From Acanthochromis polyacanthus (taxonomy: Eukaryota; Chordata; Actinopteri; Pomacentridae): a stretch of DNA of 64,000 nucleotides. The notes below the pieces were generated by a model. That model was given only the letters and a program-made list of their open reading frames with translations. It was not told the DNA's origin and did no database searches. Shown piece by piece: positions 13,131 through 26,619 of the stretch. Each line of letters begins with the position of its first letter. The stretch's first letter is position 1. The DNA lies in assembly GCF_021347895.1 (NCBI RefSeq), contig NC_067120.1:10153361-10217360 (forward strand), read 5' to 3'. A program made the translations under genes and the position numbers.

Positions 13131-14559
13131 AATGCTTAAAAAGAAAAGAAAGGACACCATTTTTGCTAATTAGTTGAGGACTTAACAGGCGCAGGATATG
13201 CTGCCTTAGTTTTTCATCTGCTGTCCACGGGCTGTCGACTGTCCTGTGAAGTTGAGCCTGTGTGGCTAAAAGTAGAAGAAAGGAGCAGGGTAGACACACA
13301 CAAATGCCTCAGTGGAGATTCTGAACAGGCCTCCAGTGGGGGTTGAGCTCAAAATGGGGGCCAATCATTAGTATTTAACATTTGGGAATAAAGAAGCCTT
13401 AAATTAGAAGTGTAAATGGCTCTGTGCCCCACCTCCATCCTTAGAAATGTTCACAGGCTTTTTCAAATCAGAGGGTTTTTTTCTCTTTTTTCTTTTTTTG
13501 GCATGTTTGTATGTGTGGACCTGCATATGTGGTAACAATAAACATAAAAAGAGACGGAGAACAACAAAAAATGTAAGCATTTTAGCAAAATGTTTGATAG
13601 AAATATGGTTCATATTATTTTTAATCATTTATTCGTCTCCATTTAGTACTAGATTGAGGAAGCAGCTCCCTTTGTCTTTACATATTTTTCATCATGTTAA
13701 TGTTGTGCTTCTAATCTATAATATAGTTATGTGAATGTGTTCTGAACATGTTTTAAATCAGTTAGAAAGTCAAATCATGTGATTTGTACCTCCATTTGAA
13801 CTGCATACTCAGGTTGGTTTTAGTGGACAGTCCTCTAAGCTGAACATGGCTTAATACTGTACAACCAGTGCTCACATAAATACATTTAGTAGACTGATCT
13901 TTTAGGGTAAATACGCATATTTACTATGAAATTTTCTGCTTTCAGATGAGGAAAAATACTCAGCATCTGCATCATTTATTCCTACTCCATGGGGTCGCAT
14001 GCTGTCAACATTTTTCTAGCAATCAAAACCATGTCCAGCGAGCGAAACAGAAAAAAAAAAAAAAAAAAACACGTACAGAGACGAGAAAAGTTCAAGACAC
14101 ATACTTCATTTCCATTTCAGAAACCACCAGGTCAGTTACAAGGTTATTCTAAAAATATGTATTCATAATCACATTAACACATGCAGCACTATAGCAGACA
14201 GCTTTCAACTCTAAACCCTCTTAATACCCATAATGCATTTCATACCATTGAGTCTAGAGACTGACGTTGTAAGCCCGAGTGTGAGAGGTTTAGAGAAGCA
14301 CAACAAAGTGGAAAATTAACAGAGTGGAAACTTAATAAACAGTTGTTTCACTGCAACACAACTCCGGGTAAATCCCGCAGGAAGAGAAAGGCCAAGAGCA
14401 GAGGAATGGCAATGAGACTCGCTGCAGAGTCCTCTGCTGTGCGAAGACAGGAAGTCAGGGGTGAGGAGAAGGAATCTGAGAGTCAGAGTTCAGCAATTAC
14501 TATTAAAAAAAAAAGAAAAAAAGGGGGCCGGCATGTCTCTGGCTTGTTACAACCTCTCA

Positions 14560-14960
14560 GCATTTCTGCCTTAAAAGTGATGTTAAAACGCTATCTTCCC
14601 CCGATAACCGAGTCCGATAAAGCATCTGCCAGAGGTCCAATTGGTAGTTGGGCTGTCACGTCCTAAAACACTTGTACCGAGATCTCCGTGCAGGTTGTTA
14701 TATTGCGCGCTAAAAGGGAACCGGGATAAAACGGCATAGAGCTGCTAGCATTCCTGGCTACTTTCCTCAAATGGGTGTATTTATCAGAGATGTAAGACAC
14801 ACATCCTATTAAACCAAGGGCACCAGAGAAATTCCTCACATGATCACCGCAGCCCCATAACTGTCTGGGACAAAAATGGAGGCTGCGCCGTATGTCAGTT
14901 ATATGGAGCAATAACCAACTTAAAGAAGTGTGGTAATAGAGCCATTTACCTGATCTTGAA
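14560..14960. promoter_or_regulatory. candidate conserved non-coding element
   Basis: This region keeps many CpGs (GATAACCGAGTCCG, TTGCGCGCTAAAAGG, GGCTGCGCCGTATG) in a CpG-poor surround, lacks repeat signatures and has no convincing coding frame. Retained CpGs and complex composition fit an unmethylated regulatory element, but conservation cannot be checked here. Confidence 0.3.
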
Positions 14961-16369
14961 AAAAGAGGAGAGGGCCTCACCCCCCACCTCCCCCACTCCT
15001 CACCCCTCAACAGCAGTCACACACAAAAACAGCAGCTTTGGCACAAAGGCACACAAACACACGTTTTCGTCTTAAGTTTCCATCTTTTAAGTGTTCCTTG
15101 GTGGGAAAGAAAGCTTTCACTTCTGCATCCTGTCTGCTTTTTTATTAACCAAACCCGTATAATAAGATAACCACTGACTCCATGTAATACCACACAAAAA
15201 TAAGAATTAAAACTACTGAGTGGACAATGTAAGTTATGTGACTTTAGCTTACTTCTTTGTTAATTATTAATGGCGTAATTGCTGCAAGTATTTGACTCTC
15301 ATTTGACTAGTTATTGCATTTGATGGCTTCAGTACAGAGATGTTTTTTCCTGTTGTGAGTTGGATGCCTGAAACGTGCAAAACTTAGATTAACAGTAATG
15401 TTTGTGCCGACCGTGTGCAGGATTTCAAACTTTCCGTCTCATCATTACATTTTTCGCTCGTAAACAGCAGTTAAATGTGCATTTATGACCATAAAGTGAC
15501 ACAACAAATCAAAAATGTCTGAAATAAAACCATTTTTGTAACAGAATGCTAATGTAATATGCTGTATTAAATAGACTAAATTGAGATAATTCCTTTTTGT
15601 GGCTACAATTATGATGAGAAAGAGGATTAGATGAAATGATTCATTACTTTTACATCAGTTACATACGCAGTGTTGAGTTTGTTTTAAAGAAAAAACATCA
15701 AGTCATCACATAACAGCGTATTGTGTGGCACTGTATGTGTGAGGTTAAGTAAATATAGTGAGATATTGTATCTCTAACCACTGGCATAACCGCTTGTCAC
15801 TTGTCATGACGTATTACCACTGTGTGAATAAATGTTTTGTTGTGGATGTTGTGGTTTGTCTTGTTATTGTTGTTGTCATTGTGGTTGCTGTTCTTGTCAC
15901 ACACAAATCAGCTCTGCACATTGACTTGTGTTACTGAAACTGTTAAAGACTGCTGATGCAGGGAGGTGAACACACAGTAGCTTAACTCATTATGCTTCTT
16001 TCTGTTTCTGACAGGCAGCACAGAAGCGCTGAGTAATCTGACTGCAATAAACAGCACAAGGGTATACAAGAGCGGGCAAAGAGCGCTGCAGAGTGGAAAC
16101 CAAAATACTTCACAGAACAACCAGAGTTACGAGTAAATCTGTAGCAGAAAAAGCATCATGTACAGTGCGGCAGCTTAATAATCACTTTGTACACAAGGAC
16201 AGAATTTAAAAAGGAGGGGAAAAAAAGCAGAGAAAAGGCAAATAAACCTCCTGACATTGTGTCCACCCCGCAACTATTTTGTTTCTATTATTTTTGATTG
16301 TAGCCATAAACACAGAGCACATTTTCATAATAGTGCAGGCTGGGAGAGTGTGTGTGTGAACAAGCATGT

Positions 16370-16780
16370 TGTTCCAGAGTCAGGCGGGATTACGCTCTGA
16401 AATCCTCTGAACCGGGAGCAGCGGGGGCCACTTGAGGCAGGGCAATTGGGCAGACTGTGAAACAGGTCTCCAATAGAAATGTGCTTATTTATGTAATCAT
16501 GCAAGAAATATCTATTCTATTGCTTGTGAAAGCATCTAAGATGGGAACTCCAAGCTGTTTCTTCCACTCTGATTCGGCGTCAGAATAACAGTATAACTGC
16601 TCCCCCTGGTGTGCTTATCACTGCACTGCCTGGGAGAATAATCGCCGGTGTAATTAGTATGCACCCTTAGGTCAAAGTGCTAACTTGGTAGGAGTGCATT
16701 TCGGCTGTTGCTCCGGCTCAGTAGCCTTCCGTTCACCTCTCCTGGCAGCCAGAAAATATTGCACCGCACTCCAGCACTTC
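16370..16780. promoter_or_regulatory. candidate conserved non-coding element
   Basis: A long stretch of complex, non-repetitive sequence has no sustained open frame. It includes TTATTTATGTAATCATGC, a run around AATATCTATTCTATTGC, GTGTAATTAGTATGC and TTAGGTCAAAGTGC. The last resembles a nuclear-receptor half-site context. The texture is that of vertebrate enhancers; this is an inference only. Confidence 0.3.
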
Positions 16781-16992
16781 ACTGAACAGGAATTAAAACA
16801 GAAGTTGCCCAAAACTTAATTAAAACATTTGATATAGCAGTCAGTGTCAGAGTATTGTCTCTGAAGCTAATTCCTAAGTCTTGAGTGTTACACCTTCATG
16901 CTGAAGAATTAAAATTTATCTCTCCATCAGGATTTCAGAGACGGAAAAACAGCTACACTGACCAACTCTCTCCTTTTCTTTCACTCTCCTAC

Positions 16993-17013
16993 CCACACAC
17001 ACACACACACACA
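16993..17013. repeat. (CA)n microsatellite
   Basis: About ten tandem CA units follow CTACC. Confidence 0.9.
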
Positions 17014-20000
17014 AACTGATGTAAAGACAAAATGTACTCCTCATAATTCAGCAAGCTCATAAATCACAGCAGGTTAATGCTCCACAAAACCTCTTCAACA
17101 GCCTTTAAGTGTTAAATCATCACTTTGTCGAGGGAGTGGAAGAAAAGACGGGAAAAAGGGGCAACCGAGGCAAGAGAGACAGTGCTGTACTTTTTCAAGA
17201 ATGAAGTCTGGGAGTGCGTAGATCTAGCCCTTCAGTCAAATATGTTGCCATGCAAGGGATTAGAGGTCTGTGAAGCACTGGGTCTTGACCTGCAAGCCTC
17301 GGAGCCTGGCTGTAACCTGACCCAATACCAGGTGTATGCCTGTGGGTCAAAGGGTTGGGAAAGCATGCAACAAAAGACAGCTTCTCAATAAAACCCTCAC
17401 TGCTCCAATTAACCGTTTTAAACCTTGTTTTCAAGCCCTCAAATAGCTGCTGCTGGTGTACAAGCACGAGTTGCAATCCGTAGTGAAAAGCCTCATATTA
17501 CCTTAATTGTAGAAGCCTACACAAATGTCAGCTAAATGAAATGTGTGGTGTGTATATCCTAATAGAGAGAATGTTAATGGCATGCTTACTCCCTGCACCC
17601 GCCCGGCTTTGCTTTTACTTTCAAAATAATTTACTGCCCCTTTAAAGCACCCCGTCATCTACAGCCAGAGACCCATAACTGTCATGTGAGTCGATCATTT
17701 ACCGGGCGATCTCCTAAGTGTTACGTGTTAATGGGTGGAAGCAGTAGAAAACATAGGGAAATAACTAACACCTACAGAACCAACAGATCATCTCTGTGGA
17801 AAGGAAAACTGTATCATTTCATAACACATTCAGGACTGCGGCAGTTAATCAAGCTACCTGCCAAGAGAACTGCCATTCCTCAAGAGCGTGTCAGAGGAGA
17901 AGTCTTTAAGTACGCTCATATGGGACTGAATAACTGAGTGGGATTCTTCTTTCACTTACATTAGTTGTCGACACTGGGGAATTTGGAACATTATATTTTC
18001 TGGAGGCAAGGTTAATGTAACATAATATAAACCCCTCTAATACCTGCTGCTTATTTCTGGCCATAAAGGACACATCATTTTTGTGTGTACGGTAATTGTT
18101 GAAACTGAGAATTGCAGGATTAAATAATCATATATGCATGCACAATTCCACACTTAACCACTTCCAGACATGAACATGAGGAACTTTCGACGCAGAAATG
18201 TAAAACAACACAAATACCTCTGCAATTATAGTCCTCATTATTGCAATATTTATTAGGCATTCCAGGCTGGGGTGACCTACTGGCTGAAGCTGACTACACT
18301 TGAACAAGTCTACGACTGGCTGGCCTCAGAGGGTTATTAATTGCTCCAGCATGCCCTTGCACAATGTGTTTGGATAGGTGTTTCTTGTAGCTAACAAAAA
18401 AGCCTTTGTATTGCTTCACTTTAGTCTGTGACTCAATTAGGGAAGGAAATGAGAGTAAATACAAAAAGCTATTGTCTTTCTTCAAGCTCCAGCTTGAGCT
18501 GAAGATGTTACATAACTTTGCTGTATCTTGTCTGTAATACATCTTAGAAATTTTAGCTTCAGATGATCAGAGAGCAGGACAAAGTGACGGTGCAGTACTG
18601 GTGATTCCTATTCCTACCGTTTTGTTCGTTGTGTCAATAAATTCAAGATGAAACTTTAAACATGCTTTAAAAGGCAGCTCAGCATTAAGTAAAACAGTAT
18701 TTGAGCATCAGTGAAATAAAAAAAATGACAGTAATGGGGTATGACTAACTATGTTCATGTTGTATTTGTCTTCTTGGTGGTAAGATGTCTGAAAATTAAG
18801 AAAAATATGTTTAGCTTATTTTAAAATTGCTTGTTTTTGCCTCATCAATAGTCCAAAACCAATAAATGTTGAATTTAACATATACAAGTTAAAAACAGAC
18901 TGCAAATACTCACATTTGAGAAAATGGAGGCAGAATTTAGGGCATGTTTTCTTGAAAAGTCACGATCAATAGTCGTTGATCGACTAATTATCATAATATT
19001 AGACAGATAATTCACTTTCAAGGCGGTTTCAATTCCTGTTCTACATACAGACCACAGTTTCAGTTAAAAATAATATTAATCGTATGGCGTACAGATGCAG
19101 CAACTGGTGTAGTTCTGTCAGACTGAGATACATCACTACACCATCCAAATCTTAAAAACATACAAGTCTTTCAGACAGTTTCCTTTGTATCGCTGTGTTG
19201 ACAGTCTGCTTTGTCTGTCTGTTTCACCTCTGTCTGTCTCTCCCTGCCCAGCTCCTCTCATTCACTCTACTAGCCTTGGAAAGGGGTTTCCTACTGAGGC
19301 AAATTCCAGCGTGCACTTGCCAAATGACCCATGACCATGGGCGGACAAGGTTACCAGTCCTGACTTTTACAACCGTTTCTGCCTCCATGCTAGTCTGTGT
19401 GTCTCCCTGTCTGAAATAGCAAGTCGGATAGCGTTGTAATGAAAAGCGCAGGACTGAGAGGCTCAGGACAAACCTGCTGCTTCGATGCCCTCCAGGCTCA
19501 AGCTGACAAAAACATCAAGACAATGACAGCAAAGTATGAGAGGTGAACAAAACCCCAAAGGATGTTAGAGAGATAGGGGAGCAAAAGGTGACAGAGCACT
19601 AGAGTCTGCTCGCTAAATAAAAGTGCAATTGAGCACCTTTACGGGTTCCTTGTGTTGTACACTGCACCTGTGGGGTAGAACTAATGAACGAAGTGGAAAA
19701 CTTTTTTTTTTCTGATGAGGACCCATCTACATACGTCTGCTGTAGAAAGGTAACGTTACACACAAAATACTGTACATCCTAACTGTGCAAGAGCTGTTCA
19801 TACTTTGGGTTTTTATGTCATTTAAACAAGAGTTCTCTTTAAATAAAAAGACAGAATTTGTATTTCTGTAAATGACAGCATCACAAGTCTGAGTATTTAT
19901 AAAATACTGTGCCATATACACAACACTAAAATTTAATTTACCACCACTTCTCAAGACAGATGCCTGAGTGCAGTGTAATGCCACATAAGACTTGAAGGAG

Positions 20001-20919
20001 CTGTTGGTTTTTGTTAAAGGATCCATTTCCTTTCTTTCCTTTTAGTAATAAAACAAACTAACTTGTCTCTGCTGTCGTACACAAACAACACATCCTTTCT
20101 ACAGTTTTCTACAAGAAAAAATCCAACACTGTCCCTTGTTGACAGCCACTGTAGTCTAAAATCTTTTTGTGAGTAACACAATGTGACAGCGTGGTCAGCA
20201 AAGACTGATGTGAACTTCAGTCATGCAGAACATGGCCACTACAAACTGTGCGAGAGACACAGTGCAGTAAAATATTCCCATCTATAATGCAATAAACTGT
20301 GGTTTAAAACATTATGAGTAATAAGGGTATATTCAGAAATAGTCAGCATGGGGGGCATAACAATTTTATGGCATAAGTATTATCTTTTAAGTCTTCTGTC
20401 AGCAGTATTAGTAAACAGTTGTTGCGCTCAGTCATCCTGAATCCTGATCTGGCTGCTGTTTTATTCATGCCTCTGCATCTGACAGCAGACCATTGCAAAG
20501 TTCTGGAAGTACTGATGCTTCCTATTGTTTCTGTTGTCAAGCTTACACATTATAGAAGTTTATTTTGGTACTAACTGAAGAAACAGAAAGGACGCATAAC
20601 ACTGAATTATTGTCAATATCTGCAATATGGAAATTATCCAATCCTTTCTTAAGAGCCAATTGTGGATGTTCATGTATGAGCAGATTTTTTTCCACATAAG
20701 TGCAGCAAACATCAGGTCTCCTCTATAGTGAACACAATGTATTATTATACCTACTGTTATCATAGTGGCCCACTGGTATACACAGACATATAAAATGTTT
20801 TCTAGATGAATATACAGGGAAATGGCTTTTACTCACAAGCACAACTTTATGAAGCTTGCAAACAAAACAATAAACTTGGAGAGTCCTAACAACTCACCTC
20901 ATTGACTGGATGCCTCGTG

Positions 20920-21055
20920 TATCAGGGCTAGAAGTTTCTACCTCAGTGACCTGGGCTTGATTCTAATCCATGACATGAATTTGCTGCAAGTTTCCCCCTT
21001 TTTCTCCCACCCAATTCTCCCTCTCTCTTCAGCTAGATATAATAAAGTTGTTTTT
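20920..21055 (+). repeat. decayed tRNA-derived SINE
   Basis: The order of words matches a tRNA-derived SINE common in teleosts, although the copy is diverged. A degenerate B-box-like CTGGGCTTGATTCTAATCC comes first, followed by TTTGCTGCAAGTTTCCCCC, a CCCACC...TCTCCCTCTCTCTTC pyrimidine block and TATAATAAAG near the 3' end, leading into a short T run. The A box region is poorly kept. No target duplication is visible. Confidence 0.5.
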
Positions 21056-23223
21056 TTTAAAAAGTCCCAAAAATAATCGGCAAGAAAAAACAAAACTTAA
21101 CGTGACTGCTGCTATCTGCCTGTTAAAGTTCATTTTAAAGCTGTATTTTGTAAATATCATTGTGTACATCCTAAACCTAATGACACAGAAATGGTCAAGA
21201 AATAGATGGTCTTCATGGGTGCCAATAGAAGAATTGCAATTCTCGTCTTTGCAAGGACACAGAGAAGCCCCTGGACAGTGTAAAGGGTTCATGTTAGAGT
21301 TATACTGTAGTTCATCCACAAAAAAGTATATATTTGGGCACATTTTAAATTTAATTACTTAATAAGGAGTTTTGCAAGATGAATGTGAAGTAATTTGTGA
21401 GCACTAAACAACTAATTTTCAATGTGGTGGGTGAGATAAAATAATTCAGCCTATATAGAATGTAAGACGCTTCCCTGCTAAAGCATTAAACTTCACTTTA
21501 ACGAAACAACCTAAATGAAACAGCTGTGTTTCATTTCAGGCATAGTGGGCAAAAGAGTCAATGGTTCAGCACACAAGCTTAAAAAAAAAAAAAACTAAAA
21601 AATATCTTTCTGAATCATGAATTGATCAAACTGAATCGTGACACAAAGAATCTCTTTCAGCTCAAACTGTGAAATTGCCAAAGTTTACACCATCTTATCT
21701 TCAGCAGAACATACAACTATTTAGAAAAAAAACATGTTGAAATGGCAGCTTGGAGCTAATACCATCTGAAGCATTGTTGTAAAATGACGTTAGCTTCTGG
21801 TTGATTCTAAACAGGTCTTATAGCTTTGGCACTGAGGGACAAACATTAGTGGCTGCCTGCTTTACTAGTGTCAGAAATCTCCAAATGCTACATATTCCTT
21901 TGGCTTTTATAGCTTAACAGTCCGAGATATGGTTATCACATGGTCTGATTTATCATACCTTTTAAGCACTATCTCAAGTAGAACAACCTTGTTTTGAGCA
22001 GATAAGTACTAACAATGAAGAGCAGTCTAGACAAACTAACGGTTCTTCTGTCTGGGACTGTATATACTGTATAAATTAGGAAACAACAAAATGTAGTGAT
22101 CAAACTATTTATCTCGAAAAGAAATTATGAATTCAGTGTTGCTGTTTCACTGTGAAGGATTGGGCACTTGCTAGGAGGTCATCAAACCAAATTGCACTCA
22201 TTCATATCCACGCCCTTCATCTGTTGCTAGAAAATGGCTATAAAATGTTGCAGGGCTGGAACTAAATCATTCTCCTCCTCCTAAATGATTAGCTCTAATG
22301 CTGGCTTCACGTCCAAGTTGAGTCTAATGGAATTTTGCACTTGGGTGCTTGGTTTCTTTTGTCTGGTTAAAAGGTCTCTATAGCATCCAAATGCCTCAGT
22401 CAGATATTCAGCTTAGGACGATCTTTATCTTCAGGAGTACCACAATGGTTTCAAGAATCTGTCTCACAGCTGGAGATTCCTGAATATAAGTATAAACTAG
22501 CTCGTCACCTTCTGCTCCAGACATCTGATTGCTGTTTTGCTCTTTCTTGTCTACTGGACTAAGGCTGAAACATACCCACATGGATAGGGACTGATCATTT
22601 ATCAACTATCTCCCATTATCAATATCATTAATTTTATAAACCAATTTCCAAATAAATACATTAATATGCTAAAGTAGTTCTGCCTCCCTCTGTCTGTGTC
22701 ATTCTGTGGCCTGTTCTAACTGATTGGTTACACGTCATCAGTAATTGTCAATCGAACGTGAAAGCTCCTACGGTACCGACAGGCACAGAGGAGCACATTT
22801 ATGGGGAGGAGCAACAATGATTAGTGAGGGGAGTAGTTTGTCAAAGATAAGTGGATATACCTTTGCAACTGGGACATAAGCATTCCCCAACAACACTAAG
22901 CTAAAGCTACGTCGAAAGCCGCATGGAGAGGCCTGGGGCTAGCACCATTCAGAGCACCGAGCACATCTTTCTAAGTTAAAATAAAATTTCTCTCTAGCAG
23001 AGACAACCTGCAAAAACTGAATAAGAAGCACAAGCCAAAACCACAAATAATCACATTAGCTACTTTCACAATGGCCAAGACTACACTAACAACTACAGGG
23101 CTATGCTGGCAGCAAAGTTAGGAGACCACCCTTGAAACAGTGACCAGAAAACAATACACAAATAATGCCTCAAAATATAGACTTTAGTGGGCAATAAAAA
23201 TTAATGGAGACCAGAAAAAAGTA

Positions 23224-23244
23224 TTTTTTTTTTTTTTTTTTTTT
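23224..23244. repeat. homopolymer T run
   Basis: There are 21 consecutive T bases, followed by AAAAAC. It could be the tail of an old reverse-strand retroposon, but no body is recognisable. Confidence 0.9.
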
Positions 23245-24667
23245 AAAAACAGAAAAATAGCAGGTGAAATTGCTGGAAAAAAGAAGAGAAATATTCTTAA
23301 ATCTTCCTGTAAACAGAAAAGACTTTGACACTAATCACATCTAGTGTTATCAAACATATTCAGTTACAGTATTCGGCATTTATGAAGTCGCCGAATTAGG
23401 ATTGAAAAGTTTCCCTTCTGTCACATGTTAATATATAACAGCTAATGTATATCAGTTTCAAATAATAATGCTCAGTTTGTTTGAGTACTACTAATTGTTG
23501 TTGGATCTAAAACAAAAAACATATTGGTCGATGACTGGCATTAAGTGCTACGCCATTCTTTAGTACAGGATAGTCTGGCTGTATCACAGTATCATTTTGA
23601 TATGGATCTAAAAATAATTGTCTGGTTTGTTCATATTTCTTTAAATCAATTACCGTCATGGTGTGTGGGGGTTTGCAAAGGATGCAGCTTCTGTGTCCAC
23701 TTTAAGTAGCCAATGGGTGGACTTGTTTTGGTCAAACCTTTATAGAAGAAAGAAACTATCACTGTCATTAAAATAGAAAGGACTGTCTTACTGCATGATC
23801 CAAATGCTCTGCAAAACCTGAAATTTTCAGTGTAGTCGGTTGACGTTCAGAGATTGCTTTAATTTCCTATAGAAAGGAAAATGTTACCAGGCAGACAGTG
23901 AAAGAAGAGGATACACTGAAATGAGCAGTCAATGGCAGGCTTATATCCACATCCTCTGTAAATTGAGGTAGACTAGTGCTACAGAGAACTTTGCAAATGT
24001 GCATCTAAACATTGTAGCTGTCTGCTGCCACTCAGAAGCAGTGTCAAAAATGTGTGGAACAATTGTATATGTGGGCTACTCATGTCCGTCCTATTCGTTT
24101 GGTCTCTTCTGCAGAAAAGACAAAAGTCACAGTAGAGTGTTGTGTAGCCGAGTGAAACTGAGTCCCGCTGCATCAGAAGTTACAAGCAGTGCTTATCAAC
24201 GCCTGCATTGTTCATCACACCGGAAGGACCCTTTACTCTATCCAACTTTTCAACCAATCGGCATTCAGCCTACGCACAATGATCACTGAGGGGTGACACA
24301 CTGTTGGCTTGTTGGAGGACCACACACAAGCATGTCTCTGCTGCCTCTGCAATGGTTGAATTCCCATAATCCTTCAATGCAAACAGACTCCAACGCAGGA
24401 TCATAAATCTCACTTGTACTCTTCAATTTTAAAATGCACCCACAGTATTGTGAACATTTTGGCACAGTTTGCCACTGCAAAAGTGCATGTTGAACAGAAT
24501 GACCGCTCCCCAAAAGCGAATCCAAAACATCTGCATCATTCCCTGGTGGATGGCGGTTAGTTTAGGAAATATTTAATTTGCTATGCAGCGGAGTTTTCTA
24601 TGATCACAGAATGAAAACGTCAATATCCCAGTCGATCATGCTCATTTCAGTGGGGAAAGCCAAAAAT

Positions 24668-24702
24668 CGTGACATTAATATTGGATTAATTGTGCAGGCC
24701 GA
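24668..24702. repeat. possible hAT terminal remnant
   Basis: AAAATCGTGACATTAATATT, followed by GGATTAATTGTGCAGGCC, resembles the AATCGATTAATCGTGCAGCCC right end of common teleost hAT repeats. No partner end is found, so this is a weak call. Confidence 0.3.
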
Positions 24703-24781
24703 CTCATGTTGAAATTTAAACAAGAGAAAAGGAAAAAAAAAAAAGGTGGTGAATGAGCGGCAGTAATATTCTTTTTACCCC

Positions 24782-24820
24782 TTAACACCTTGACACCTCG
24801 AGGTCAGGTCAATGTGTTAA
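24782..24820. repeat. 39-bp TTAA-bounded palindrome
   Basis: The sequence starts TTAACACCTTGACACCTC and ends GAGGTCAGGTCAATGTGTTAA, so the two halves are near inverse complements around a central CTCGAG. TTAA at both edges is the target preference of piggyBac-type and Kolobok-type transposons. It may be a minimal foldback element or two fused termini left after an internal deletion. Confidence 0.55.
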
Positions 24821-26139
24821 TTTCTGCTCTACAAACTCTTTGTCATTCATCACGTGTCTTAAATTGTTGTTTAGAGCTTTGTGGACAGATACAGAAAAAT
24901 ACGCACACAAATACATTTCTCAACAGCACAAAAACAGCACAAAAAGTTGCTAAAAATGAATTCATCATTCATGAGAATCTTTATGCTTCTGAAACTATAA
25001 AACAAGAACAAGGAACAAATTATATTGTATACATTTCTTTGTGTGAGTGTTTTTGTCTGAAAAGACTGCATCGACAGACAGAGGAACCAAACGGGAACAA
25101 TGTTTCTTTTTGGGGGGGAATCAAATGAAGAGTGAGCAAGGGAATGTGAGGGAGAAAATCATGCATGAATGGCAGGCGGTGCAGGAATGGCATAGTCAGT
25201 ATGAGTGTGGTTGTTCATGAGAGTATGAGCTAGTCCCCCAGGGTGCAAACCCTGTCAGAGAGATCATAATAAACTGTCATCTGTACAGCCAGGGGCTAAA
25301 GTTCCATGCTGGTGCTGAGACCACAGGAACACTGAAATACTAACTGATGCCATGCTTTAGAAGCTGTCTGTACTGTGAACATGCAAGCCTGAAGATAAGT
25401 GTGAACAGTTTTTTTGTTCCCTCTGAAATAACAATGACACAGGTTTAGAGACTCTGGAAGCTTCATACAGTATGTGATAAATAGCTGCTGTTTCTATTGT
25501 TCTATTCTCATTGTATAATGCATTAAGGTTCGACAGCATCACAAATTCAAGACTTGAAAATGCTTGTACAAAACAATTTAAACAAAAACCGAACACTATA
25601 ATGTTCTACCCAACTTTTAACCAGATAATCTCAATAAACTTTAGATAGAGTTGATGTAACATATACATATTTTGTAAAAAAAAAGTGCTCTTGATGGAAC
25701 ACAGCAACCTTATGTCCTACAAATTTGTACACTAGTAATTTAAAACATTTTGTACTTTAATTACTGCCTGGATTATACAGTAGCGAGGCAGTATTCCTTA
25801 CAGTGATGTTTGTGTTCCGTTCTCATGACAAAAGCAAGTTGTAGGAAAGACAATAAACTTACCCCACAATAAACAGTGTAGAAGAAGATGGAAATCAAAC
25901 CAGAGTGCCTAAACAGAAAAATCAACAAGTCAGAGTTGAAGAAACAAACTTTAGCAATTAACAAAAGAAAAATTGAAGTTTTCAGGAACTGTTTTTAAGC
26001 AGGAAAGTTGTAATTATTCTTTCATGGCTGCTAATACTGGCCATCGTTCATGCTGAAACGAAAACAACGAAAGAAGTGGAAACAGCCAATCAGTCATTTA
26101 AGTAAAATGTCCATTACATCAAGTTTTTTTTTCCTATTA
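24821..26139. other. gene-free interval
   Basis: No gene or transposon is recognised. About 25130-25330 is of mixed composition with no repeat signature. The rest is AT-rich with short, overlapping open frames of no recognisable product. Confidence 0.45.
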
Positions 26140-26619
26140 TTGAACCCTCGTGTTGTCCTGTGGGTCAAAATAGACCCATTTGAAAATGTGAGGAAAAATA
26201 TTTTCAGTTAAACTTCTGATGTCCACATTTTCAGGAAATTTTTGAACATTTTTCGATGGAAACAAAGAAATGTAAAAAATGTTTCTTTGAGAATATTCAC
26301 AAATGTTTTTTTGTGAATGTTCTTAAAGGAAAAATTAAAAGTTTTACTGATATACAAGTAATCACTTTAGATATTTTTTGGGGAAGATTTTTACTCATTT
26401 TTTGAAAATATTTAGAAGAATTTTCTTGCCAAATTTTGGGGAATTTTTATAAAAATAAAACTTTTAATGAAACTTTTAAGGAATTATTGGAATTTTCTTC
26501 TTGAACGTTTTGCCAATTTTCAGAAATTTGGGAAATTTTTTGGGTGAATTTTTGGATTTTTTTCAGACAAGGAAACAATATTTTTTGGTGGCCATAAATG
26601 AGGGCAACCGGAGGGTTAA
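26140..26619. mobile_element. TTAA-bounded MITE (CCCTCGTGTTG type)
   Basis: The left end reads TTGAACCCTCGTGTTGTCC. The right end, on the opposite strand, reads TTAACCCTCCGGTTGCC, so the termini are imperfect inverted repeats with a TTAA (left copy mutated to TTGA) at each edge. Just inside the left end is GGGTCAAAATAGACCC, a short internal palindrome. The middle is very AT-rich, with repeated GGAATTTTTG and AAATTTTTG words and an internal hairpin around 26281-26332 (GAATATTCACAAA against TTTTGTGAATGTTC). There is no transposase. This is a non-autonomous element of a piggyBac-like or related TTAA class; similar CCCTCGTGTTGTC ends are common in teleosts. Confidence 0.75.

Larger units (their letters stand above)
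12200..20915. other. gene-free interval with several low-complexity tracts
   Basis: No gene or confident transposon is recognised. Contents include a pyrimidine-rich tract (12975-13130), an A19 run near 14050, a (CA)n run (16993-17013) and a GTT-rich stretch (15835-15900). Two islands, 14560-14960 and 16370-16780, look like conserved non-coding DNA and are listed separately. Near 18960-19000 a GTTGATCGACTAATTA word resembles a decayed hAT terminus. Confidence 0.45.
21056..24781. other. gene-free interval
   Basis: No gene is recognised. It contains a T21 run at 23224-23244 and an A14 run near 21580. Open frames are short and overlap antisense ones. A possible decayed hAT end near 24668-24702 is listed separately. 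Confidence 0.45.

Noticed and set aside
12870..13299. Overlapping frames on both strands (Ser/Pro-rich and Arg/Glu/Gly-rich)
   Set aside because: They come from the pyrimidine-rich tract; composition explains them.
23560..23640. Resemblance to degenerate ATCATTTTGATAT-type repeats
   Set aside because: The match is too short and AT-rich to separate from chance.
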